From NCBI GenBank assembly GCA_014529385.2, contig CM043946.1, forward strand, positions 39,315,558-39,379,557: 64,000 nucleotides of DNA, read 5' to 3'. The notes under the pieces are model-generated. The model saw nothing but the letters and a program-made list of their open reading frames with translations, searched no databases and was not told the DNA's origin. Position numbers and translations under genes: made by a program. This DNA comes from Adiantum capillus-veneris (Eukaryota; Streptophyta; Polypodiopsida; Polypodiales; Pteridaceae). Positions 11,835 through 22,394 of this stretch are shown here, one piece after another. The first letter of the stretch is position 1. Each line of letters opens with the position of its first letter.

Positions 11835-11837
11835 ATT

Positions 11838-12011
11838 TGAGGCAGTTAGGGACGGGCAACAAGAAGAGTGGCCTCTAAGCACCCTTCTAGGCTCCCGTGC
11901 TGCTCAATTGGGTTGGCGTTGGAAAAAACAACAAACATACACACAAACCCGTAACCTAACCCTACACAAATTTGGGGCACCACCTAGTTTTGGATGCGAA
12001 CTAGGACGCGT

Positions 12012-12052
<41 letters not shown>

Positions 12053-14435
12053 TCGGGCTGCTTTGAAATGTATCGGCAGTGATCAAGCAAACACAATTAT
12101 ATATGTAAGAAAGAGAGAGAAGGGGGAGGGGATGCTTGTTGCATTAATACCTTCTTACAAATCTATCACGACCAATCAAAGTGAGATTAGTATTTGTTCA
12201 ACATAGCTTGAGTAAATAACACCACAACACATCACAAGAAAATCCACCCCAATCACTGTCTTAAGGCCAGGGGAGTCCTCTCCACCCTGTCGCCCTCTTA
12301 CAGTATGTGGGATTTATGGCTAAATTGATAACAACACCCAAAGACAAGCTATCAAGAACTAAAAAAAAAACACCAAGACACTTACACATCATTTTTGTCC
12401 ATTACTTCACGTTGGAAGAGAGACAAAGTATCCAGGCTTAGACCAAATCCACCCTCCTTGATTCAACAAATGTTGGGCTTACACTAATAGGAGAAATGAT
12501 AGATTTTCAACTCTCAATTGAATGATCACTCTCTCTCTTACAATCGCATAGAGTTCCCTTGCTAATCACCCCTAATACAACATATGCATATGCATAAGAC
12601 AATGAGCTTCCACTCAAGAGCTCCTTCTAGAGAGGTTGAGCTTGGCTTCTCAAGCTATAGCATAGTGCTCTTGCTTATGACTCCCCCTTTTTGTGCTAGC
12701 TACACCCTCCTTTTATAGCAATTTTGAGGGCTAGGGTTACTCCTCTAACCATGGTTGGGTTAGATTTTCAGCACTTATCTAATTTCTTTTGCTTGGAATT
12801 ATCAAGAAGTTGGTGGGGATAGATGAAGAAGAGAGAGAAGAGAGAAGTGGAGGTGATAGGACTTTTCATACTAGGTTAGTGTTAGTAAATTAGTAGAGTT
12901 AGTATTTTTATTGATTTACAAATGGAATTGGATATTTACAATGGGAGTATCCATGTAGGATACAAATAAAGAAGAAAAAACTCTTAATAGGTAAGAAAAC
13001 ATGGATTTCTTACAATGTCGATGCTCCAAGTGTCTTGAGTAGGGTCAATTTTGACGCTTGTTGATGGTCCACTAGCTTTGACGGTACGTTTTTTCTCCAC
13101 TCTTGACCTTCCTTAGTAGCCAAGGTAAGTGAACATGAGTAATCAATCACCATGATGCTGTCTTTCAAGAGAAGAGGCTGAATTTTGTGTTTTTTTTATA
13201 AATATGGGTAATATGGAAGAGAAAAAATGAGACTAGGTGGTCAATTTTGGAATGGAAGTGTGTGTAGGAGACATGAGTTCACCATGGTTTCTCTTATTCT
13301 TCAAGGTTGAGAAGAAGGTGAGTAGGGTGCAGAGAGGAGTGGTGAGAGAGGTGGGGATGATGAGTGGAGAGGTGTGTGTGAAAGAGGAAAATGGTAAAGT
13401 GGAAGAGGGAGTGTGGCTGCATAGCATGGGAAAATTGGGGTCCACCAATAAAATCATAGCTCACAGCTCGTAGCTCAAAAAAATATAAAAAAATTTGAGG
13501 TGAAATATCAGCTCACGAGCTACAACTTTTGTTTGTATCACCTTTACAAATTCGGGGAGCATGTGATCTTTAAAAATTCAGCAAAACCGAATTTTTGTTC
13601 CACTGCACAAGGTCCTTGTGAGGTCCTTCTTTTGATGATTCTTTTGAATACCTCCAAGAGTGAGCTCCCCATGGTGCATGCATGCATTCCACATACCCTT
13701 GACCTTATTTGGTAGGTCTATAATTGAAGATATTGTTGAGATCATGATATAAGTGAATAGTACAACTAAGAAAATCAAATATTGAGGGGTCTAAAAAAAT
13801 ATGTACATGTCAAATATAAATAATATAGGTGAAAAAAATATAAAGGGGTCAAAATAAATCTCTCTCATTATAAGTCTACCATAAAAATATGAATATTTTT
13901 GGTGTTCTAATTTATGAGAGTAAAAGAGAATAGATGTAGGAAGGAAAAATCACAATAGTGAAAAAATATACACATAAATAAAACTAGTTTTTTTGGATTT
14001 TTGTTGGGATGGAGTTACACCAAAAATAAGAGAAGCTTGCATGAAATTATTTTTATATGGAATAAGAGTATGCAAAATGGTAAGAAAAAATATGGTAATG
14101 GTGAGTCAATGTACATAGCATAAATAACACACACCTAAGTATAAATATTTAAATAAATACCAAAATAATTATGAAAAAATCTTATATTTAAGCCCTATAT
14201 ACAATGAAATATTTACACACAAATGGGCCATAATATACTTATATTTTTTCTTTTTTTGGCTCAACTAGCCCAGTGACTAGCTAATTGAGGGTTTTTAAGA
14301 AGATATGGGAAAAGTCCCCTAACTCACACACGCCTATGTACAGTGAAATGGTAGGGATAACCAAAATGTTTGAGTGATTTGATAGGGTGAGCTAGCTTAC
14401 TATGGCAATTATGGAAAGCCGAAAAACGGCTATCA
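11838..14435 (-). repeat. Element B right LTR (5' LTR in element orientation)
   Basis: 2598 bp, begins TGAGGC and ends GGCTATCA on the plus strand. It is near-identical to 3309-5940 apart from point changes and a shorter GA tract (12014-12047). As the 5' LTR it should hold the promoter for gag-pol. Confidence 0.92.
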
Positions 14436-14536
14436 CTACTTAGGTACATATATTCTTTGTCTAAAGTAAAGACATTCTTTGATATTAGAATAGTCTTTAG
14501 CTTTATGCGTCTTATTCTGCTGACTTGGTGCTTGAA
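14436..14536. other. Element A internal sequence between nested B and the gag remnant
   Basis: About 100 bp of A-rich internal sequence. Together with 3237-3308 it is all that separates the end of gag from the polypurine tract of A. No protease or pol motif is present. Confidence 0.7.
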
Positions 14537-15470
14537 TTATTGCTCACTAGGATTAGCAGTTGCAGCATACAGAGCTGCTCTCTCATTAGCTTCGTCACCC
14601 ACATTTGGTTGTCTCACTGCAGCATTAGCGAAAGCTCCGCTTCCTTGTCCTATGTATCCTCTTCCTCAGCCTCCTCTTCCGTTTGGTTGACCTCGCCCAT
14701 TGACGTTCAGAGGTACATTATTAGCACCGGATGTTTGGGAAATCCTTTTTGGACATCGACTTTTGTAATGTCCATACTCTTGGCACTCAAAGCATCTTAT
14801 ATTGGAAAACTCGGTAGCTGCCGTAGTAGCTACTACTGGATGATGGTCGTATGCAGGGTTGATTGGTCTATTCCTCCAGTTGTCTGCCTTGGCCCTCTTT
14901 GAAAAATAGTATTCACTATCTTGGGTAGTCCTCTGAATCTTTAGCTAACGGTTTGGCCCTTAGCAAGGCATCTTGCAGAGTTGCTGGCCTGAGAGCTTCT
15001 AGTCGGTTGTTCAGGGGGTCGATGAGTCCTTGGCAGAACCGTGCTACCTGTTGTTCCAACGTCATCTTAGGAGCATATCTCCGAAGAGTAACAAACTTTG
15101 CATAATACTCTTCGACAGATGAAGTCAGCTGCCGAAGTGAAAAGAATTCATTCATCTTCAAGGTTTTATACGCAGGTGGTAAATATCGCTCCATCACAGC
15201 AGCCTTGATGTCTTCCCATGATTGAGAAGATCCCTTGATATCCAAGTCCCTGCAATGTTGTTTCCACCAATCTTGGCATCGCCAAACAAGCGGAACATCG
15301 CAAGCATGGTTTGGTTCACAGGTTGGGCTCTCGCAGCTTCGAAATAGTCGTCCATTGCTTCCATCCATACTTCCGCATCTCTCTCCACATTAACCCCTTC
15401 TCCTTTAAAGGTTGGAGGCTGAGCTTGTTAAAGGAGGAGCTTCTTCTCTTGCGCTGCCGAGTAGAGAGCA
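14537..15470 (-). pseudogene. Element A gag remnant
   Basis: The minus strand encodes a Gag domain with AEVWMEAMDDYF, FRLFGDAKI, the typical Y-L-P-P segment, LRQLTSSVEEYYAKF and QVARFCQGL. A CCHC zinc knuckle CFECQEYGHYKSRC follows at about 14755-14794, then a Gly/Arg/Asn-rich tail ending at TAA 14537-14539. Gag would coat the RNA. The N-terminal, middle (14916-15368) and zinc-knuckle parts lie in different frames, so there are at least two frameshifts. Nothing resembling protease or polymerase follows before the polypurine tract, which is why the element is classed as gag-only. Gag sequence differs clearly from that of element B. Confidence 0.8.
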
Positions 15471-15504
15471 TCAGGCGGTGCCTATCCAATGGTATAAAAC
15501 TCAT

Positions 15505-15974
15505 TACTATAGTACTCTTTTCAAATGAACCTAAGATTTTTCATACTCAAGAAGAAATTTAACTTTTGGGCTTAACCAGCCTACTTAATCTGCACATCTA
15601 TCACAAAGGATTTTAACCATTCCACCATTCAAATTCCATTGAATACATCCAAAATTGTCCGATAAATAATGGTAAAAACTTTACTCGAGAGCTTTGATCC
15701 ATACTTATAACTTTATGTGCATCAACAGGTACCTGCCCGCAACACTAGTCGCACCAACGACTTCTCAAAAAACATCATGTGAAACCCACCGAATCCCAAC
15801 AAGCTCAACGAGTAAAACTCTTTAACATCACTCAGGAGACAATCCACTAGACAAATCCAATGTCATTATTCTGGCCGGAAACATCATGCTCAAGCTTTAA
15901 GTACGAGCTATCCTACTATCCCTTATTTTTTAAAAAATTTCAAACAACATAATTTTCCAGTATGTAAACCTATA
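15505..15974. other. Element A leader
   Basis: About 470 bp between the primer-binding site and the gag remnant in minus orientation. I see no convincing coding frame or known motif here. Confidence 0.6.
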
Positions 15975-15986
15975 GCTCTGATACCA
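15975..15986 (-). other. Primer-binding site of element A (initiator-Met tRNA)
   Basis: The minus strand reads TGGTATCAGAGC, the standard plant initiator-Met PBS core, two bases from the LTR. It fixes the orientation of the element and shows that the right LTR is the 5' one. Confidence 0.93.
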
Positions 15987-17040
15987 GGTGTGAGGTCCCC
16001 ACCCCGCTGTATCAACCGGCCGATTTGATGGTGAACCTGGTGGCCACTAGATCTATTGCGGAAGCAAACAAAATGGTTCAGCGTTCGACTAGCGGACGAT
16101 CTCTCATCACAAAGTGAGTCGAGTTCGAACCTACTAGCAAGGAGATCTAGCTCCACCTCGCAGGGGAAGCATACTTAAGCTATCTAGCGATCCTAAGACC
16201 CACCTTCCAAGAGGAGGGAAACCCCGAGTGCCTTTTTCCCCATGTTTCAGAGGCACGTAATCTCGAGATTTCACCACTCTAGGGCCAATGAGTATTACTA
16301 ATATCGAAGTAAGCACTATGGGGACAGAGAGTGCCCGACCAATCCCGACCACCCATCTCGTAGGCATTGGCAACCTGAGCCAAACCCCCACTTTCCACCC
16401 CCACACTCACACTTCCTTGTGTGACCTAATTACTACCACAAAGGTTGTTCAACATAAACATTCCTTGTTTTAATTCCGAAGCACATTGTTCGTTAAGACA
16501 GCCCTTCAACCAATATTGCAAACAACACCAAGACAATATTCTAGTAAAAATTCTACTCAAACTTATTCATTAAAATTCCAATGTTCTGGAGGTACAACAT
16601 CCCCCCTCCAGCGCGAGTTTACTCCTCCCGTTGTCGCCTAGCTACCCATACAACTAGGTATGTCCATCGCATAGAAAGCATGACATGGACATTCCCACCG
16701 CTTAACCAGCAGACATGGGTTTCCACCGCTTAACCAGCAGTCGTGGTCATCCACCACTTAACCAGTAGACGTGGATTCAAGAGCCCTTAACCAGGAACTC
16801 TGCCCCCTGTGATCAGTAAGGGGTTCATGACTAATTCAACATTGGAAATAGAATGAACATGCCAAGCTAAATTTTCCCTAGCAGACATTCTTTCCTATTG
16901 CAAGTAGTATATCCGTCAATCATTTCTTTCCTACTTTAGACTTTAATATACAAATGAATTCAATTGCCAAGGTTTCCGTCGGATTTCTCCAACATGTTTG
17001 GGGATATGTTCATTCCTAGCTAAACGTATGCAATGTTAAA

Positions 17041-17211
17041 TTAAACAACTTGAATAAAACTGTGATCTACCTCTTCCATTTCTTCGTCATTGGCTCGTGA
17101 GATGGTCGGTGCTTGTTCCACCATGGGAGCTTTTCCTTTTCCATTTGTATTGCTCGTTCCCGCCTCGTGGTCATGGGCACCACCGAAGCGAGTTCTCTTA
17201 ACCGGGGCCAT
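17041..17211 (-). CDS. 56-residue ORF inside element A LTR, copy 2
   Basis: The same length and frame as 1456-1626, with intact ATG and TAA. Nearly all nucleotide differences between the two copies are silent, with one A/T replacement. It lies in the downstream half of the 5' LTR, so a transcript started upstream in that LTR would carry it ahead of gag. Status as a real peptide is unproven. Confidence 0.4.
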   Translation of the reverse strand: MAPVKRTRFGGAHDHEAGTSNTNGKGKAPMVEQAPTISRANDEEMEEVDHSFIQVV

Positions 17212-18050
17212 TTTACTCACTACTTTAAATGATAAACTTGAAGAAAAGAGCTAAAGTCCGAGAGCATCATAACAACCAAATGGCATATTAGAATTATTAA
17301 AGAATCCTCCTTAGGCAAGAGATTAGATTTTTCCTTCGAGACCTAGCAATTTTATGGGTAATTCCTTACTTACCCTATGGGAAATGGCTCTAAGGTTAAT
17401 TACTTGGCTTAGATGATTAAGAAATTCAGAATTTTACTAATTGATTCACGAAAGAGATGAAGTAAGCAAGCTCATCCATTTTCCTAGAGCAATATGAAGA
17501 TGCAAAATTGCCGCAAGCATGTGTGACATAAAATTCTCTTCTTAATGGCCTAATGACGGATTAATTTTCAGCCTTAATCACATTTTAATGTGGGAGAAGA
17601 TTGAGTTTAATTTAATTACAACACTATTGAGTGGTAAAAGAATGAATTTCATCAAATCTACACTATTACTGGCTGACAATTTATTAACTATCTGCCTAGA
17701 GAGAGAATCTTTCCTAATCATGCATTAATCCTTGGTTAAGGATGATGAATGGATGCATAATTTAGCTAATTGAATGATGATTATGTAATGGAGTATAACT
17801 ATGGATATTTAGAGAGCAGCTATAGGGAATTATAGTCAGGATTAAGCATAGTAGCTAAGGAATTTGGAGAATAAAGATGAGAATTAAGAAGAGCAGTAAT
17901 TAAACCATGATTACCGTGATTAGGGGCTGAGAATCCTCTGATTTTTCTGATCCAATGAATCCTCAAGATGAGAATTTCGGCAGCACCTCCCTCCTTGCTT
18001 CTCCTTCAAAAAACTGTGTGTGTATCGGCAACACCTTCCCAAGGTGTGTG

Positions 18051-18052
<2 letters not shown>

Positions 18053-18113
<61 letters not shown>
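18053..18113. repeat. (GT)n microsatellite in right LTR A
   Basis: About 61 bp of GT repeat at the position equivalent to 2473-2534. Confidence 0.95.
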
Positions 18114-18115
<2 letters not shown>

Positions 18116-18781
18116 GTCTTTAAATAGGCTCCTACAGGCTGAAAATCGATTTGTGCTGCTATAAGCATCTGAGTGAGCACTCAGTCTTTGCATGGTAAGT
18201 CTAGTTCCCTACTCACCAAGTGTCCAGTTGGCTTGGTTAATTGGCTCTGACACTTAGTTACTGGCTTGGCAGCTTTCCCAGGACTCCCACAAGGCAAGAG
18301 GGCACCCCCTAGCTGCTAAACCTAGTTTGGAGTGGGCTGGAACCTGTTCCCACACAGCCTCGGGCCCCTGGTGCCTCCCCGGCCAATTTTGGGAAAATTT
18401 GATTTTAGGCTAAAACGGGTCATACGAGTCGGAATTTGATGCCGAAAATTGCTATAGAAAGTTCTAACTAAGGCGTACTGGCCCGAGTACCTGCCATATT
18501 TAGCAGTCCCCGGGGTCCAAAAATGCATTTTTTTCAAATTTGGAGTACAGGTGCAGATTTTCGAGACGGTCAAAACTAGACGGGTCGGGCGACCAAAAAC
18601 TTACTATATTTGGAAAATTTTCACAAAAATTATTTTAATTCACATTTCGAAGCTTTATAACGTTCTAAAAATCATGGCACTGACAGAATTCAGAAAACTG
18701 CTAAAAATAGTAACTTTTTTTCCATTATGATCATTTCATGGTACAAGGGTGCTCTTTTTTGTTGGGGTCAGAGACCTTACA

Positions 18782-18786
18782 GCTTG
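18782..18786. repeat. Target-site duplication of element A, right copy
   Basis: GCTTG, identical to 398-402. Confidence 0.9.
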
Positions 18787-19317
18787 CAATCATGTACTTG
18801 ACAACTAGAGTGTCAAGTGCGACCTCACACCGTATGCCAATCTCTTCCTTTACATACCATCCTCTATCAAGAAGTTTGTCACAGGATTACTGCTGAAATG
18901 ACTTGCACATGAACATAGTTTTCGTAACACGGATATTGTAGCTATGAAATAACTCTATGAAGAGTGCAGCAGGACAAAAGTTTGCAATTCTAACTAGTTT
19001 GGTGGGAATAGAGCTATGTAGAGACCTCTGTATATCCTTGTAGAGCTTACTTCGCATTGCCTCCACCATTGTTTCCTCGGGAACTGGCCAGTCCACAGTG
19101 TTCCAATCGGTTGGTAGATGCAGTTTCACCAACATGCCATTCTTATTCCCTGAGCTGAGTTGGTAGAAGTGGTCATAGAAAAATATTCCTTCATCAGCCA
19201 GGATTTTGCTGCTCCTCCCTGAATACTGTAGAGAACCAATGTGGGCATGAACAACAAGGAAGAGGCCTATTATGCACTCCATAGGCTCCCATTGCTCATA
19301 AGAAGAGGGATAAACAT
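18782..19317 (-). pseudogene. Host gene, 5' part of exon 2
   Basis: The exon starts after a CAG acceptor (19318-19320) in the correct phase for exon 1 and encodes a segment with YPSSYEQWEPM, FYDHFYQLSSG and LPTDWNTVDWPVPEE. One in-frame TAA occurs at 18887-18889. After it the frame stays open for 35 codons to the GCTTG duplication and then, beyond element A, for 110 more codons at 402-71. The simplest reading is a 413-residue protein interrupted by both a premature stop and an 18.4-kb insertion. Alternatively the TAA is the true stop and the rest is fortuitously open. I do not recognise the family. Confidence 0.7.
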
Positions 19318-19520
19318 CTGCAAAATATATAACAAGAGTTAAACTAAGAGTATCAATAAGTAAAAATGACAAATCTAATGTAGTTGAGCTGTGAAGAATG
19401 GAGACATTGCTCATAAGAAGAGGGATAAACGTTGAAAAATATATAAGAAAAGTTATAGTGAGAGTATCAATAAGTGAAATGACAAATCAAATGAAGTTCA
19501 GATGTCAAGAGTACTTACAA
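19291..19520. repeat. 115-bp tandem duplication spanning the host-gene intron and exon 2 start
   Basis: Two diverged copies (19291-19405 and 19406-19520) both contain ATTGCTCATAAGAAGAGGG. The copy near exon 2 keeps the TGCAG acceptor; the other reads TTCAACG at that point, so its AG is gone. The 201-bp intron (19318-19518) is thus largely made of the duplicated unit. Confidence 0.75.
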
Positions 19521-19897
19521 TTGCAACGTGGTTGATGTATATCTGATACATTTCCACCGTTTGCTATCACGTCTGGATGGGTAAACACATGCTGAACAAG
19601 AACTTCCTTTACAGATCTTTTGCCGATTTCAACTTTGAAGTCCAACACTCTGGCCTTCCATGCTGAGCGGTAAACATTGATACCACTAGACCTCTTGGGT
19701 CTTCTTGGTTGCATGAGGACCCATGAACCTTTGTTTATCCTTTGTCCAACCCATTGGTTCTCTGCACTTATTGAAGTTGATATTGTAATTGAGGATATGC
19801 TACTACTTGGCCTTCTAGGCAAAGTACAGCTGTTGGATGTTGGTGTGAGAGACAGTAAACACCTAGAGCTTCTTGGGTGAGAAGACGCGGAAGCCAT
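19519..19897 (-). CDS. Host gene exon 1 (transit-peptide-like N-terminus)
   Basis: ATG at 19895-19897 opens a frame beginning MASASSHPRSS, rich in Ser, Thr, Pro and Arg with almost no acidic residues for about 45 residues. That is a composition typical of chloroplast transit peptides. The mature part has GQRINKGSWVLMQP and VYRSAWKARVLDFKVE. The exon ends at a consensus donor (GTAAGT, plus-strand 19513-19518) in phase 1, which joins correctly to the acceptor at 19318. The product would probably act in plastids, but I cannot name it. With exon 2 broken, this gene copy is most likely dead unless a truncated protein is made. Confidence 0.72.
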
Positions 19898-20174
19898 AGC
19901 TCTCAGAGAAAAGCTTTAGTGGAGAGAGATTCACTTTGAAAGAATTCTAATGGAGGGAAAGTGTTTTAGAATTCCAATATCTTGTGCGGGCTTAATGGTC
20001 ACCCTCCAGTACGTTAATGACCATAAGAGAATATCAGCAGTGGGACCACTGGCAAGCACCTAACAGCTTGGTAAAAGCAAGGAAGTTAAGATGCCACAAT
20101 CCTAGATTCGTGAAAGTTTTTAGGCTATTTTTCTATTTTTTGAGTCTTTCCACGTACTTTCCTACATAACGTAG
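19898..20174. other. Upstream region of the host gene
   Basis: About 280 bp before the host-gene ATG. It should hold its promoter in minus orientation. I see no unambiguous TATA box or other gene. Confidence 0.4.
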
Positions 20175-20424
20175 CCCTCCTGCTCATTGTACGCGCTCTA
20201 TTTTTCTCTCTCTTTATATGGCCCTCCAAATGACCTCCGAAATTTCCTAATGCCTCTTGAGCTTTGCTAAGCTCCTCCTTAAGTTGTGCAATTTCTCTCT
20301 AGTATCCCTCTTCTTTTCGCATGAACCCAATTGAGAGTTCATAACACTTAATTTGTTCCAGCATTATTTCCATCTCAAAGTCTTTAATTGTTCAAGCGCT
20401 TTGTAAACCTCATATGTGCTTTAC
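20175..20424 (-). pseudogene. Coiled-coil coding fragment (unknown)
   Basis: The minus strand encodes a heptad-like, charged stretch (REIAQLKEELSKAQEALGNF) with one in-frame stop. A similar coiled-coil frame (REVESLKEIDEFAKYAHEA) lies at about 32290-32440 on the far side of element C1, also minus. The two may be parts of one older coding sequence split by C1. No family recognised. Confidence 0.4.
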
Positions 20425-22036
20425 TGTAATGGAATTGGCCTATTTAACTTGAGAGTAGAGGAAATTAATGAGAGTACTTCTGAGAAATGACTTTATGAGC
20501 ATAGTGGGTGAACATAATTGAAGATAGCAACATAATCATAGCAATTAGTTAACTTGGCATGAACAATACTTTTGCAAGAGAGAGAATTTAGAGAACATGA
20601 CAACTGTTGAGGACTGGATTTATGTGGAGCAGGTCCCCCCTCCAATAGGCATTTGTATTATGATTTCTCCCATTAAGAGAGACTTGTTACAATACAATCT
20701 TTGTGTTCCCTGTAACCTAGGTGATGTAATGAAGATGGAAAGCTTCATGCACCACAAGCATAACATAAACTTGAAGAAAGATTTAATTACTATCCCAAGC
20801 CTCAGTCCCAAGACCTCAAACACCTTCGAAGGTGGAGAGAGCTAGCAGGGAATGAGGGTAGGGAAGAGGAAGAAGAAACATTTCATACGAGAAAGAATTA
20901 GTTCCTCACTTATCATAACTCTTCTTGCTAGCATACATAATAGCATAGTAATGAAGAAGAAGGAGATGGCAAGCTTAAGCATTGAAGCATGGCTCTTGGT
21001 TGGATTTGCACTCCATAGCCAAGAGTGATGGTGTAGGCTCTCAACCTCTACTTGCTTGGAGAAGGAGAGGGAGCTCTTGCACTTTGCATAGCAAACAATG
21101 AGAGTGTTTGTGAGTGTGTATGGGTGAGTATACCCCCTAAGCAACCCCCTAGATTGCTTGGGTCGACCCCCCCTAGTAGCTCATGCTTGAAGCTCATTGG
21201 ACCCCTCCAGGCCTAGCCAATCACAAGCAGGAGGCATTACAAACAGCAAGGGTAACCTTGGGACAAATGTCCCCCTTTCGCCTTTGAGAGAGAGGACTTG
21301 ATAAATGCAAAATCAATTAATTAAATCTCCTAAATTATCATTGGACCCCTTGGGTGGCCAACTAGTAGGCCTCAGGCACACCATGAGGGCAACATGAGGA
21401 GGAACTTGACAAGTGTCCCTTTTGCTTTCTTTGTACCATGCATGCCTTGTGTGAGTGTGTGGGTGCTCTCTCTCATCCCCCCTCTTATAGGGCTCGCCCA
21501 TTACTATTAGGGATTGAATCTTGACCTTTTGACACCTCGAGCCCCTCATGCATAGACCTAGTTCCCACCACAAGCTTGGCCCTTAAGCACTTTAAGCTTG
21601 GGTTCTCACCTCAAGTGCAACCCTAGCATCTCAAGCATGTCAAGCACCTCAAGCATCTCAATCATCAAACACCTCAAGCACACCAAGCACCTTAGTCATC
21701 AAGCATGACAAGCAGAACAAGCACCTTAAGTTGGGTCGGGTTCCCGCCTCAAGGTCAGCCCTAGCTTACCTAAGGTCAAAGGACTTTTACACACATTATT
21801 GGAGGTCTTCAATGAAGCTAACCCTAAGGTCTTATGCTCCATTGGTTAGATTTTATCTTTTGATAGACCATATCTCATTTGGGTCCCTTTATCATTGGCC
21901 CCGTGTTGAGATAAATCTATAAGCATATGTCTATATCTTAACCCTTGTTCCCGTTTATTCTCCCACATTAAGTGATCAGTTTAATATGAGAAAATCATTT
22001 GGGTTGGTTAGATATTATATAATAGATTTGATGACA
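20425..22036 (-). repeat. C1 complete LTR (3' LTR)
   Basis: 1612 bp, starts TGTAATGG and ends GATGACA on the plus strand. It contains a short minisatellite of CTCAAGCACC-like units at about 21590-21730, which is also present (inverted) in the C2 LTR near 38765-38940. Confidence 0.88.
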
Positions 22037-22050
22037 TTACCTCTCTCTTG
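22037..22050 (-). other. C1 polypurine tract
   Basis: On the minus strand AAGAGAGAGGTAA directly precedes the LTR start TGTCATC. From here to 22394 is non-coding 3' internal sequence also found in C2 at 44810-45050. Confidence 0.75.
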
Positions 22051-22394
22051 AAATCATAGTCCCCTCAACTATGAGGTAGAAGAGATAAAGCCTTAGTCAT
22101 TAGTCAATTTTAATTAGCAGGTAGAGGATCCCTTTTGACCCTACGACATCTTTCCAAGATGGATGACTAATCCATTTGGTGCTTGGGATACATAGTTGCC
22201 GCAAGCATGTCTGCTCTTTAGTCCATTTCATTCTCCCAAAGTAGAGTGACAAATTCTACTTGGTGTTTGAGAGACGTCGTCATCACAAACTTGATTCTAA
22301 GCATGCATACTAGATAAATTTGTGCACAATTAAAAAGAGGACTAGTCTTATAAGACAAAAACATGAGTTATTTAAAAGAAATTTGTACATTTGC

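Larger units (their letters stand above)
3309..14435 (-). mobile_element. Element B: Ty3/gypsy retrotransposon with two RNase H domains, nested in A
   Basis: LTRs at 3309-5940 and 11838-14435 (about 2.6 kb, TG...CA, start TGAGGC, end GGCTATCA) enclose a minus-strand gag-pro, RT-RNase H, second RNase H and integrase set. The order RT, RNase H, then integrase is that of Ty3/gypsy. The additional archaeal-type RNase H domain before integrase points to the Tat/Ogre-like part of the family. The insertion sits in the internal region of A. The sequence ACTACT occurs at both edges, so the target duplication is CTAC (4 bp) if the element ends TG...CA. Two frameshifted regions and one in-frame stop break the open frame. 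Confidence 0.92.
403..18781 (-). mobile_element. Element A: long-LTR, gag-only LTR retrotransposon (TR-GAG-like), host for nested element B
   Basis: Two direct repeats of about 2.8 kb (403-3236 and 15989-18781) have short inverted ends (TGTGAGGTC and GACCTTACA) and are flanked by the perfect 5-bp duplication GCTTG. An initiator-Met primer-binding site next to the right LTR and a purine tract next to the left LTR set the orientation as minus. Without nested element B the internal part is only about 1.6 kb. It holds a gag remnant with a zinc knuckle but no protease, RT, RNase H or integrase. That matches the published class of plant terminal-repeat retrotransposons with a GAG domain, which depend on another element for enzymes. 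Loss of pol by deletion from a longer parent is the alternative. The insertion lies within a coding exon of a host gene. Confidence 0.9.
15989..18781 (-). repeat. Element A right LTR (5' LTR in element orientation)
   Basis: 2793 bp, matches 403-3236 closely. It includes the 56-codon frame at 17041-17211, the minisatellite at about 16691-16785 and a GT tract at 18053-18113. The end GACCTTACA is followed directly by GCTTG. Confidence 0.92.

Noticed and set aside
18887-18889. Taking the TAA as the normal stop of the host gene
   Set aside because: The frame continues open for 145 further codons once the insertion is discounted, and the exon lengths sum to a multiple of three. The alternative is kept as a caveat.
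20597-20845. 82-codon ORF in C1 LTR, with related frames at 32008-32190 and near 61650-61951
   Set aside because: It recurs only because the LTR recurs, with indels that shift the frame between copies.
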